NCBI RefSeq assembly: GCF_037154075.1
Contig: NZ_JBANRJ010000001.1
Location: forward strand, 3,281,501 to 3,345,500
Reading direction: 5' to 3'
From: Sphingobium aromaticiconvertens
GTDB lineage: Bacteria > Pseudomonadota > Alphaproteobacteria > Sphingomonadales > Sphingomonadaceae
Length of the DNA stretch: 64,000 bases
Part shown: piece by piece, positions 26,996-39,498 of the stretch
Numbering within the stretch: position 1 is the stretch's first letter
Layout of the letters: every line of letters starts with the position of its first letter
Program-made: the position numbers and the translations under genes
Notes under the pieces: model-generated
Told to the model about the DNA's origin: nothing
Databases searched by the model: none
The model's input: only the letters and a program-made list of their open reading frames with translations

Positions 26996-28564
26996 TTACC
27001 CCCCCGGATAGAATTCGAATAGTGCATCGGCTGCGTCCGGACGGTGTAACAGCCGGTCATGATCGCGCGCGAGGCGGCCGATAATATCGGCACCCTGAAT
27101 GACGGTCGCCCATGGATGCGACAGCACGGCATCGGGGGTCATGACGCCCAACATATTGCCTGCAATCGCGCCGGTGGAATCGCTGTCGCCGCCGTGGGTC
27201 ACCGCGATGCGCAGGCACTCGTCCAGGCCGCTCCCCCGGAGGCAGGCGTAAAGTGCGATGGCCAGCGCCTCGTCGGCCGTCCAGCCGCCGCCCAGGCTTT
27301 CGACGGTTTCGGGCCGCCCGTCTTGCCTCGCCGTAAGAGCTGCGTGAATGGCGTGGGCGGTCTCATCGCCACCGTCCAGCCGGGCATACTCCGTGGCGAT
27401 CCGCTCGGCGGCCCGCTCCAGCGGCTCGCCCGCTGCGACATCGGCCAGCATCTCCGCCCAGGCGGCGGCTGCGAGTTGGCCGGTGATATGGCCATGGGTC
27501 AGGGCCGAGGTCTCGATCGCCCAGGCTCTCACCTGATCGCGCGGCGCGATCAGAGCAACTGGGGCGACCCGCATGATCGTGCCGCAGCCCTTGCTGTCAT
27601 TGCGGGCCGGGTCGCCGAAACGGCCGCTGGCACCCAGGGCCGACATACATGTCATGCCCGGGGCGCATTTTGACCAAAGCCTGCGGTCCTCGATCAGACC
27701 TATATCATCTGTCTCTGCTCGCGAATGGCCTTCCTGCGTCCGGTACCATCGCAGCAGCGCGTGATGAACGACGGAAGGCGGGTGACAAATGCCGCGCAAC
27801 TGGCCTCGGATCCGTGCGCGGATCATGCCCTCGGCGGTGAAGAATGTCATCTGCGTGTCATCGGTAATAGCGCCCCGCTGTCCGCCATAGGGGGGCAAGT
27901 CGGTGAGCCCCGCCGGAAAGCGCGCCTGGATGGCCACCAGAGAGTGGAATTCGATGTCGGCGCCGAGACTGTCCCCCATGGCGCCGCCCAGCAAGCAAGC
28001 CTGCAAGGTCTTGGCGCTGTCGCTCGACCCACTGGCCTGATCCCGCAACCATTGCTCTTGTGCGCGGGTTTCAACGGCGCCGGGCCGAACAGAACGCACT
28101 TCTGCGATAGCCCGCGCCGCGCTCTGTCCCCGTTCGATCATCAGCAGGGCCGCGATCGTCCCGGCACGGCCCAGACCGCCCCGGCAATGGATTAGAACCT
28201 TGCCGCCACGTTCGAGTCTGTCATGGATCCGGCGCGACAGCCCGCGCCAGAGTCCTGCACTGTCGGCGGCAGGCACATCGACATCACGGATCGGGAAATG
28301 CAGCCATTCCATGCCGCGCGCTTTCAACGCCTCGCCCAGCCCGCGGACGGCCAGCATGTCGAACTCGTGGTCCTGGATCAGCGTGAGCACCATATCTGCG
28401 CCCCAGGACGCAACCGCATCAAGATCAAGCGCCAGATCACGGGCCCAAGCTGCGCCGAACACGCTGTCCCCCTGCTTGCCTGGGCAAAGTGTGAGGCCGA
28501 TCTGGCCGTTTGCAAGCGGCAGGCTGTCAATGCGAAGGGGGTGGGTGGTGCTCGTGCGGGACAA
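26996..28564 (-). CDS. Dual-specificity phosphatase fused to ADP-ribosylglycohydrolase
   Basis: The protein has 522 residues in two parts. Residues 1-185 are a cysteine phosphatase: PIRDVDVP (general acid aspartate near 93) and the P-loop HCRGGLGRAGT (cysteine near 127). Residues 188-520 are an ADP-ribosylglycohydrolase: GGAMGDSLGA, ITDDTQMTFF and HGGDSDSTGAIAGNMLG, which supply the metal-binding aspartates. The enzyme could remove phosphate or ADP-ribose from targets, or act on nucleotide-derived signals; the substrate is unknown. TTG is used as start since AAGGAG lies 6 nt upstream. A 138-bp gap separates it from the WYL gene. Confidence 0.85.
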   Translation of the reverse strand: MSRTSTTHPLRIDSLPLANGQIGLTLCPGKQGDSVFGAAWARDLALDLDAVASWGADMVLTLIQDHEFDMLAVRGLGEALKARGMEWLHFPIRDVDVPAADSAGLWRGLSRRIHDRLERGGKVLIHCRGGLGRAGTIAALLMIERGQSAARAIAEVRSVRPGAVETRAQEQWLRDQASGSSDSAKTLQACLLGGAMGDSLGADIEFHSLVAIQARFPAGLTDLPPYGGQRGAITDDTQMTFFTAEGMIRARIRGQLRGICHPPSVVHHALLRWYRTQEGHSRAETDDIGLIEDRRLWSKCAPGMTCMSALGASGRFGDPARNDSKGCGTIMRVAPVALIAPRDQVRAWAIETSALTHGHITGQLAAAAWAEMLADVAAGEPLERAAERIATEYARLDGGDETAHAIHAALTARQDGRPETVESLGGGWTADEALAIALYACLRGSGLDECLRIAVTHGGDSDSTGAIAGNMLGVMTPDAVLSHPWATVIQGADIIGRLARDHDRLLHRPDAADALFEFYPGG

Positions 28565-28702
28565 ATGTATCTCCTTGAACCGGGTCTCTGCTTAATAGAG
28601 CAGGGATACGTCAAATCCGGTCGTATGAATCTTTGCCACGGCATTGATGCGAGCACAATCGCAGGGCATTCTCTGGGTGGTTCGCTGAAGACTTATCTCC
28701 GA
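28565..28702 (-). promoter_or_regulatory. Leader region of the phosphatase-glycohydrolase gene
   Basis: On the minus strand the gap holds TTGACG and, close to the start codon, a small hairpin CTGCT-CTATTA-AGCAG followed by the ribosome binding site AAGGAG. It may be a separate promoter or WYL-regulated operator region; no exact repeat shared with the region upstream of the AAA gene was found by eye. Confidence 0.3.
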
Positions 28703-29641
28703 CTATCCTGGCGATAGGACCTCCACCCGATCCCCCCATCGAGCCAGATACCACTCCATTTCCTGCCGTCCACCGGCCCTGAACCGCACGACCAGCGATC
28801 GATCCTCCAGCCGTTCCAATGTCTGCTTCGGGTGGAACACATATCCCGCCGCCTCGTCCGCCACGTCTGGCAGGAAACGCCATTCGACATCCTGTGGATC
28901 ATTATCGCGCCAGATACCGAAGCTTTCGGACAGCCATTCCTGCAAATCAAACCCTGCGGGCCGGGTATAGACGTCAGGCTCCAGCGAAACCCGCTCAAAC
29001 CCGGCCAGAGCGAACAGGCGCAGATCATCCTGGTACTCACTCCAGGCCAGCAGGTATTGGCGGCCTTGCCCGAAGAGCATGGCGACAGGACCAAGGCGGG
29101 CGTTACGTGACAGTTTGCCCGTGCTGCGAGCGCGGTGGTCGGTCGAAACCATGACGCCCGCAAGAATTGCCTCGCGCAGGGCCGAGAGTATCTCGGGTGC
29201 GATTTTCTCGCGTGGACCTGGGCGGAAGGCGACCCCATCGGCCATAAGCTGAGCCTCCAGATCGGCCGCAACCGTCCGGCGTCGATCTGCACGAAACATT
29301 GCCTGCACCTTCGCAAGCAGACGCTCCAGCGTTTCGGCGGTCAAATCATCGCCTTCACGCCGTGCGATGGCGGCTGCCCTGTGTCCGGCGGTCAGTTCGT
29401 CCAGTGTCGGCTCAACCATTTTTCCCAAAGAGCCCGGCGGAAAGCGCCAGTATTTCCGACCGCTGTCGCCGAGGATTTCCTCGATCTGCGGATAGGTATT
29501 GCGCACAGCGTCGCGCATGCGTTCTGCCGTCCGGCGCGACACGCCGAATTCCCGCTCGATATCGACAAGGCAAATCCCTTCGGCCGAGCCCTGCATCGTC
29601 AGAGCCAGTTTCTGCAGATCTTCCTGACGGGCGTAGCGCAT
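28703..29641 (-). CDS. WYL domain transcriptional regulator
   Basis: The protein has 312 residues, starting MRYARQEDLQKLALTMQGSA. The N-terminal winged helix-turn-helix (GICLVDIEREFGVSRRTAERM, about residues 15-40) is followed by a WYL-type ligand-sensing domain (residues 130-300; ARLGPVAMLFGQGRQYLLAW) and a C-terminal WCX-like section (LVVRFRAGGRQEMEWYLARW). WYL regulators control several phage-defence operons (for example BrxR and CapW) and usually repress until infection. ATG 29641 is preceded by GGAGG. It lies between the AAA gene and the phosphatase fusion, so it probably controls the island. Confidence 0.85.
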   Translation of the reverse strand: MRYARQEDLQKLALTMQGSAEGICLVDIEREFGVSRRTAERMRDAVRNTYPQIEEILGDSGRKYWRFPPGSLGKMVEPTLDELTAGHRAAAIARREGDDLTAETLERLLAKVQAMFRADRRRTVAADLEAQLMADGVAFRPGPREKIAPEILSALREAILAGVMVSTDHRARSTGKLSRNARLGPVAMLFGQGRQYLLAWSEYQDDLRLFALAGFERVSLEPDVYTRPAGFDLQEWLSESFGIWRDNDPQDVEWRFLPDVADEAAGYVFHPKQTLERLEDRSLVVRFRAGGRQEMEWYLARWGDRVEVLSPG

Positions 29642-29659
29642 GGTGCCTCCGGCCAAATA

Positions 29660-29681
29660 CCGCGCCAGCTTCGCGGCGCGG
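29660..29681. promoter_or_regulatory. Hairpin between the AAA and WYL genes
   Basis: A perfect 7-bp stem (CCGCGCC / GGCGCGG) encloses GCGAAGCT, only 18 bases before the WYL start codon and 11 after the AAA stop. It could be an operator for the WYL protein or an RNA element that sets the ratio of the two products. Confidence 0.4.
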
Positions 29682-29692
29682 CATAGGGGGTG

Positions 29693-31696
29693 TCAACGGC
29701 CAAAGCCGATTGGGCGCGTCGCCCCTTCTTTTGCTTCCGCTTCGCGGGCCAGTTCCCGCAGGATTTCCCGCGGGCGGGTCTCGTCCAATGCGTGCATCCT
29801 GCGGGCCACATTCGCGAAATCACCCGGCGCAAGCCGGTCGAGACGTAACAGCCCATCGGGGATTGGCAGGGGAAAATGGGCGCGCCATGCCGAATCGAGT
29901 TGATCGCCCGAGAGATGGTCGAACCGGATGCGAAAGGTGAAACGGCGCTGCGTTGCGGCGTCCAGCTTTTCGACTAGGTTGGTGGTGCAGACGAATGGCA
30001 GGGGGTGGCTTTCCATCCAGGTTAGCATCTCGTTGACTTGGCTGACCTCCCAGCTGCGCCCAGCATTACGGCGATCCGCAAGCAGGCTGTCCGCCTCGTC
30101 GAAGATCAACATTGCACCATCTGCACGGGCATCGGCAAAGGCGCGCGCGATATTCTGCTCGCTCTCACCCAGCCATTTCGAGATCAGATCTGATGCGCGC
30201 TTTTCGATCACCGGCATGCCGATAGTGCGGGCCAGTTGCCGCGCCCAGGCACTTTTGCCGGTGCCGGCCGGGCCGTCGAGACAGAAGCTGACCCGCCGCG
30301 GTGCGTCGGGTGCCGCCAGCCGCGTCTCGATCAGGCGCAGGTCGAGATCGGCATTGGCGAGTTCGGGGCTCCACGGCGCCTCGGAATGGTGGCGCGGTGC
30401 CGGGTCGACACCGCCCCTTGCCAGCCGTGTCGCCGCATCGAGCACCCGTGTGACCATCTGATCGCCGCCATCGCAAAGCCGGGCGACGCGCATCGCATCC
30501 GAGACCAGCGCAGGTGCCTGATCATGTCGCTCGGCGAGGTCCGGCAGGCTGGCCATGGGGATACCGACCGCGTGGCGGGTTTCCAGCCGCTGCCAGATCC
30601 GCGCCCGCACTCGTCCGGAAGGTGGACGCATCAGCGCGGAATAGCTCATCCTGCGCAGGAAGGCTGGATCGCAGGCGTCCACCGAGTTCGTGGTCCAGAT
30701 CACAGGGATCGGGTTGGTCTCCAGCATCCGGTTGGCATGGACTTTGGATGGGCGGTCATTGCCGTAGAAGGGGTTGGCGCCCCCGAACAGATCCTCCATC
30801 TCATCGAAAAGCAGGATCGTGTCAGACCGCTCGCCCAGCATCCGGCAGGCCATGCCCATCTCGGCCAAACGTTCTCGGCGGGAGGGCTCACCACCTTCAT
30901 CATCGGCTTCCCCCACGGCACGAAGCTCGGCACCGATCTGGCTGGCCAGCACCTTGGCGAATTCGGTCTTGCCTGTGCCGGGCGGACCATAGAGCAGGAT
31001 GTTCACACCCCGAGCCCGGCTGGCCAGAGCCCGGACGGTCAGGTCGCGCATGATTTCGGCTTGATGCCCCAGCCCCTCGAAATCCTGCCATTCTGCTTGC
31101 GGAGGTTGCGCAGTCGGGAACATGATGCCGATCAGGTCGCCAACACCGCTCACATCCGCCATGAGCGCCGTCAGCAGCCTTTCCGACAGATCGAATGGCA
31201 TGCGATTGTAACGCCCACCACGATTGCGCTGCACCAGCCCCGACGCAACGAGTCTCCCCGATGGCCGCAGTGCCGCCCGGATTTCGGGCTCCACCGCCCC
31301 GCAGAACCAAGACAGCAGAAGCGGGAGGGTAACCTCCTTCGTGTCCAGCGCGCCATCGACGACATGCTCAAATCCGTCGAACACCTTGTAGTGCGCGGCG
31401 AAGGTCAGAATTCCGACATCAACCTGCGACAGGCCGAAATGTGCGCCCAGTGCGCCGCAGTTTCGGTTCAGGATTTCTCCATCACCGCCACCGGCCTTCG
31501 GCACCAGATTGCGGCTGATCTGGCGGATCTTCGTCCACCAGATCGCACCGGGGCGTGAGCGGGGGCGTTCAGGGCAGTCGACCTCGGTCAGATATTCGAG
31601 CCAACCGGGCAGTTCTTTCGCCACGCGGCTTGTCGGGCCAAAGCGCCCCGCCAAGCGGGCGATCAGATCGAGGGTCAAATATTGTTCGTGGCTCAT
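29693..31696 (-). CDS. Double AAA+ ATPase
   Basis: The protein has 667 residues. A helical N-terminal region (about 1-200) is followed by two AAA+ modules. The first has Walker A LLYGPPGTGKTEFAKVLA (about 235) and Walker B ILLFDEMEDLFGG (about 296). The second has CLDGPAGTGKSAWARQLA (about 473), Walker B AMLIFDEADSLLADRR (about 529) and CTTNLVEKLDAATQRRFTF with sensor and arginine finger. It likely forms a ring that remodels proteins or senses infection, as AAA+ ATPases do in several defence systems. ATG 31696 is preferred over 31708 because GGAG lies 6 nt upstream. It is the first gene of the island operon. Confidence 0.85.
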   Translation of the reverse strand: MSHEQYLTLDLIARLAGRFGPTSRVAKELPGWLEYLTEVDCPERPRSRPGAIWWTKIRQISRNLVPKAGGGDGEILNRNCGALGAHFGLSQVDVGILTFAAHYKVFDGFEHVVDGALDTKEVTLPLLLSWFCGAVEPEIRAALRPSGRLVASGLVQRNRGGRYNRMPFDLSERLLTALMADVSGVGDLIGIMFPTAQPPQAEWQDFEGLGHQAEIMRDLTVRALASRARGVNILLYGPPGTGKTEFAKVLASQIGAELRAVGEADDEGGEPSRRERLAEMGMACRMLGERSDTILLFDEMEDLFGGANPFYGNDRPSKVHANRMLETNPIPVIWTTNSVDACDPAFLRRMSYSALMRPPSGRVRARIWQRLETRHAVGIPMASLPDLAERHDQAPALVSDAMRVARLCDGGDQMVTRVLDAATRLARGGVDPAPRHHSEAPWSPELANADLDLRLIETRLAAPDAPRRVSFCLDGPAGTGKSAWARQLARTIGMPVIEKRASDLISKWLGESEQNIARAFADARADGAMLIFDEADSLLADRRNAGRSWEVSQVNEMLTWMESHPLPFVCTTNLVEKLDAATQRRFTFRIRFDHLSGDQLDSAWRAHFPLPIPDGLLRLDRLAPGDFANVARRMHALDETRPREILRELAREAEAKEGATRPIGFGR

Positions 31697-31960
31697 GCGG
31701 CTCTCCATCGTTCCAGACAGAGATAATGGGGCAATGCGACAGATATGGACGTATCAGTCAGCGCGGCGGCACACGGAGACAGTGACCGTCATGTGGGACA
31801 CGACGAATCCAAAATGCTGCGCAAGCTTTACGAATGGAACCAACCAATCCATCGCGTGCGTGGCCGGTTCTAGAGATGTTTGGAACATGGAGGTGTTCTT
31901 ACTGCTTGCGCGAACACGATGGCGAGGTCTTGCCAAAGCCGCCTGTCCTCCATCAGCAGG

Positions 31961-33316
31961 CTAGGCAGCAAGTCGTTGCTCTCCGACTTTCAGCGCATCT
32001 TCCCCACTGGCCTTGCGGAGGAAAAGCGCGAGCGCGGCCTTCCGAGAATCCCGGTCAAGCGCATAGGTAGTCTGCCTAAATTTGACCCCATCGAGCAGCC
32101 CTTGGATATAACCTGAGATCGTGTCGGCAGCCATAATGAGGGCCGTGTCGAGCGTGTGAATGTACTTGCTCGTGACCGTGCCCTTGGAGTGACCGACCAG
32201 TGCGGCGATCGTAACTTCGGTGAAGCCAAGATCATTTGCGATGCTCGCGAAGCTATGGCGCAGGACATGCGGCGTCACATCGGACAGCGGGGAGTCTCTA
32301 AAAATTTGCCTCCAATGGTTGGGAAAGCCGCCGAAGGCGTTGTCCTCTCCCTGGCCGGGAAAGACATACGTACCCGTCGCGGTCTTGCGGCGTTCTTCCA
32401 GATACTCGACCACAGCAAGCCCGATGGGACGAACCGAGGCACCTTCCTTGCTGTCCACGAGACGCATGCAACTCGCGTCGGTGTCTGCTTCGGTCCACAT
32501 GAGACCGATTATCTCGCTGCGGCGGCAGCCAGTAAGCGCGATCTGGCGAATGATTTCGACGGTCATTTCAAATTTCGGGGTTGCAGCCGCTTCGCGAAGA
32601 ATCTCGCCCAGGATCCGGTACTCGGCTTCGATGAGACGACGATCGCGTACATTGTCCTTGGGCTTGCGGATGCCGTGTGCCGGATTGGTGATAATGATCC
32701 CGGCTTCCATTGCATAGGTGAAGATGCCGCCAAGAAGTCCAATCGTTCGTGTGGCCGTGCCGGCGCCGCCTGTTACAACGGCCTTGCCGCGTAGCTTCTT
32801 CGTCTTCACCGACACCGCCGTCTTGCCAGCCATGATGTCCTTCAAAACCTTGGCGATGTCGGCTTTCGCCAGGTCCTTAACCCGACGGCTGCCGATGAGC
32901 GGGATGATGTGCCGATGAATCCGACCGGTGTCGGTGATAATGGTGGTTGCCTTCTTCGGTCGACCACCTTTCCCGAGGATGAGACCGGCTTCGAGATCTT
33001 TGAGATACATCGCGCACAGCTCTTTGACAGTGACTGCCTGATGATCGAGCAGGCGTTCCTCCGAGGGGTTATCACCCTGCGCAACGCGGCCGAGCTGCAC
33101 CTTCGCCTCTTGCCGCGCCGTCTCCGCCGTCCAGATGCCATGGAAACCGATCGTGTAGCGACGGGTTCGACCTGCGGCTCGATATTGGATAAGGTAGCTG
33201 CGTTTTCCGGACGCGAAAACGCGAAGGCCGAAGCCTGGCAGCTCGTCGTCCCAGATGAAGTAGTCCTTCACACGGACCGCGGCTGCGTCCACGACGCGCT
33301 TCGTCAGCTTGGCCAT
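31961..33316 (-). CDS. int: P4-type tyrosine integrase
   Basis: The protein has 451 residues. The N-terminal arm-binding domain of the DUF4102 type is clear (MAKLTKRVVDAAA; FIWDDELPGFGLRVFASGKR). The catalytic set is complete: R in LTGCRRSEIIGL, H and R in TPHVLRHSFASIAND, and H and Y in LVGHSKGTVTSKYIH. It starts 185 bases left of a tRNA-Arg 3' fragment (33501-33545), the expected attachment site for this enzyme family, and so is taken as the integrase of the genomic island lying to the left. ATG 33316 is preceded by AAGGAGG. Confidence 0.92.
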   Translation of the reverse strand: MAKLTKRVVDAAAVRVKDYFIWDDELPGFGLRVFASGKRSYLIQYRAAGRTRRYTIGFHGIWTAETARQEAKVQLGRVAQGDNPSEERLLDHQAVTVKELCAMYLKDLEAGLILGKGGRPKKATTIITDTGRIHRHIIPLIGSRRVKDLAKADIAKVLKDIMAGKTAVSVKTKKLRGKAVVTGGAGTATRTIGLLGGIFTYAMEAGIIITNPAHGIRKPKDNVRDRRLIEAEYRILGEILREAAATPKFEMTVEIIRQIALTGCRRSEIIGLMWTEADTDASCMRLVDSKEGASVRPIGLAVVEYLEERRKTATGTYVFPGQGEDNAFGGFPNHWRQIFRDSPLSDVTPHVLRHSFASIANDLGFTEVTIAALVGHSKGTVTSKYIHTLDTALIMAADTISGYIQGLLDGVKFRQTTYALDRDSRKAALALFLRKASGEDALKVGEQRLAA

Positions 33317-33500
33317 TACGCGTTTCCTCCTTGGAGAGCCGGTTGCCTCCACGGAAGCACCACGGAAGCAGGCGGATGAAAGTTGGAGCGAAGTTCCGGA
33401 TACAGATTTCGGCGGGGGAAACCGAATTGTCCATACATTTCAAGGCAGTGTAGTATCATAGCGTGTCCTAGCGTGCTTTTCGGATAGCCAGGACAAATTG

Positions 33501-33545
33501 CTCCGAAGGCAGGGGTCACAGGTTCGAATCCTGTCGGGTGCACCA
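33501..33545 (+). repeat. Attachment site: 3' part of a tRNA-Arg(CCG) gene
   Basis: The 45 bases begin with an anticodon loop CTCCGAA (anticodon CCG) and continue through variable region, T arm (ACAGG-TTCGAAT-CCTGT), acceptor strand CGGGTGC, A and CCA. The matching 5' half (GCACCCG acceptor, D arm, CTGCC anticodon strand) is absent upstream, so this is not a whole tRNA gene. Integrases of the P4 family commonly recombine at exactly this anticodon-loop-to-3'-end block. The partner copy lies outside the window. Confidence 0.8.
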
Positions 33546-33768
33546 AAATCTCCAACAAAATCAAGCAGTTCAGACAAGCCGGCGGCCCCTCTTCGAGCAG
33601 TGATGTTGAGAAAACTCACCAGGGAATCACCAGATTCGGCGCAATCGCCTGAAATTCCTTCAGAAATTAGATGCTGCGTTCTCACCAGCCCATTGCAGGT
33701 GGTCGCGATCGGTAGTGCATGGCGTTTTCAGGGTGCTTTGGGCCATCCCGGCAGTCGGCGGCTATGCT

Positions 33769-33786
33769 GGGGGAAAGCCTTCCCCC
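33769..33786. repeat. Palindromic hairpin repeated at both sides of the island
   Basis: GGGGGAAAGCCTTCCCCC is a 7-bp stem with a short loop. The core GGGGAAAGCCTTCCCC also occurs at 14666-14681 on the minus strand. Confidence 0.5.
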
Positions 33787-33799
33787 TGACGCCCAGCCC

Positions 33800-34239
33800 T
33801 GTGAGTCTGGCCTATGAAAACCCGACCGGTCCCCCAGGGCGCGCGGCTGATCGGGGAATATGATCCCGAGGTGTCGTTCGTGCAGAACCGCGTCCTGCTC
33901 GCCTGGGACGGCTGATCCTACCGGGCGGCCGCTCGATCGTTCTCGAGCGCCAGCCCGGCGCCGTTGCAGCAGGTATCGCCGGCTTGCAGGGACAGAGCCG
34001 GCGAAGGCCGCGCTGATCTCGACCATGCTCGGGTTTGGTGCCGAGCTGGGCGCGGATGACGACGACGAGCTGACCCGCGCGCTGCGTCGGGCATTCAGGC
34101 CACCGTCAACCAGACCGGCCAGCAGATCGTGCGGCGGCAGTTGAACGTGCAGCCAACGCTCACCCCTCGGCCGGGCTATCCGCTTCGCGTCATCGTCATC
34201 CGCGATCTCGTGCTCGAACCACAGGGAGGCTCGCAATGA
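33800..34239 (+). pseudogene. trbI: trbI remnant (conjugation protein TrbI, C-terminal part)
   Basis: In three frames one can read pieces of the TrbI C-terminus in order: YENPTG; then PQGARLIGEYDPEVSFVQNR and VLLAWDG; then LILPGGRSIVLERQPGA; then MLGFGAELGADDDDELTRAL; and finally VNQTGQQIVRRQLNVQPTLT to the natural end LVLEPQGGSQ. At least three frameshifts and a deletion separate the pieces, and the N-terminal two thirds are missing. TrbI is the VirB10-like channel protein of trb-type secretion systems. The stop overlaps the next gene by 4 bases, as in intact trb loci. Confidence 0.85.
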
Positions 34240-34452
34240 GCAAATTTCGCCTGCGACCAATCGTGGAGGACAAGCCGGTCAAGCTGACGGTGGAACTACC
34301 GGGAACATTGCTCAGGCATCTCGGGGACTATGCCAAGGCCATGCGAGCTAGAATGGTCTCACCCAGCCACTCCCCTTTGACCACCCATGCTGGCGCGGTT
34401 CATGGCAGCCGACAGGGGCTTTACGCGACATCGCCGCGCGCATGAAGATTGA
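34236..34452 (+). pseudogene. DUF2274 remnant downstream of trbI
   Basis: It begins MSKFRLRPIVEDKPVKLTVE and LPGTLLRHLGDYAKAM, the normal start of the small DUF2274 protein that follows trbI in trb loci. After about residue 47 the frame breaks and the C-terminus PMLARFMAADRGFTRHRRA continues in another frame. It is a frameshifted and probably internally deleted copy. Confidence 0.8.
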
Positions 34453-34471
34453 AGGGGGTGCATTCCAGCCT

Positions 34472-34777
34472 TCAGTCGCCCGTGAATTTCTTGAATCGCT
34501 CCCTGCCGTCCGCTTCCTGAACAGCAGCGTCGGCGTTGGCGCATTCGTCTCCGCGCACCGAACCGTCCCGGCATTGCGCCACGATCTGTCGTGCTTCATC
34601 GAGATGCGCTGCGAAATACTGCGTGCCTCGCGGCTCGGCCTTCTCCGCCGGCCGGTCCGGGCTCGCGGCCACCACCGTTTGCCCGGCAGGCGCCATGATC
34701 GGGCGCAGGATGAAGCCCACTCCGAACCCTATTACCAGCGCGACAATTCCAACAATAACAACCATGCCCCTCGTCAT
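34472..34777 (-). CDS. Small membrane-anchored protein, possible entry-exclusion type
   Basis: The protein has 101 residues. One N-terminal membrane segment (GMVVIVGIVALVIGFGVGFI, about residues 4-23) is followed by a short periplasmic domain with two cysteines (VAQCRDGSVRGDECANADAA). The spacing and surrounding residues resemble EexN/TrbK-like entry-exclusion proteins, which fits the neighbouring trb remnants, but there is no lipobox. Start ATG 34777 is preceded by AAGGAG. Annotation as entry exclusion is tentative. Confidence 0.55.
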   Translation of the reverse strand: MTRGMVVIVGIVALVIGFGVGFILRPIMAPAGQTVVAASPDRPAEKAEPRGTQYFAAHLDEARQIVAQCRDGSVRGDECANADAAVQEADGRERFKKFTGD

Positions 34778-34791
34778 GTGACGTCTCCTTA

Positions 34792-35040
34792 TCAGTCGGT
34801 CCCGAAGGACAGGGAATAGCGACTACGCACGAAGGCGAGAAATCGGCGAAGGGCCAGCGGCGCCTTGCTGGAAGGTTTTGCCATAAGACGCCACTCGATC
34901 GCGACCATGGCAAGGCCGATGCCGGACCCGAGATAGAGCAGTCCGGCGAGCAGCCATGGATTGACGCCCTCGCCGAACAGCGCCGCTAAGGCGATGGCGA
35001 GTGGGGCGCCGGGCCACGTGACCCAGGACCGAATGGACAT
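34792..35040 (-). CDS. EamA-type transporter fragment
   Basis: The 82 residues start MSIRSWVTWPGAPLAIALAA and contain LFGEGVNPWLLAGLLYLGSG, which resembles the first helices of an EamA/DMT exporter (normally about 290 residues). The reading frame then continues with unrelated basic sequence and stops. ATG 35040 has an excellent ribosome binding site (AGGAGG) placed in the end of czcA, so it is the last gene of the czc operon but probably a truncated, non-functional transporter. Confidence 0.5.
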   Translation of the reverse strand: MSIRSWVTWPGAPLAIALAALFGEGVNPWLLAGLLYLGSGIGLAMVAIEWRLMAKPSSKAPLALRRFLAFVRSRYSLSFGTD

Positions 35041-35042
35041 GA

Positions 35043-39494
<4,452 letters not shown>

Positions 39495-39498
<4 letters not shown>

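Noticed and set aside
29683..29695. TTGACA as a -35 box for the WYL gene
   Set aside because: It contains the AAA stop codon and no -10 element lies at suitable distance.
33440..33545. A complete tRNA gene
   Set aside because: Only the part from the anticodon loop to CCA is present; the acceptor partner GCACCCG and the D arm are missing upstream.
33316..33564. Minus-strand frame with HPTGFEPVTPAFGA
   Set aside because: This is the well-known false protein produced by reading the T arm of a tRNA gene backwards; it covers the tRNA-Arg fragment.
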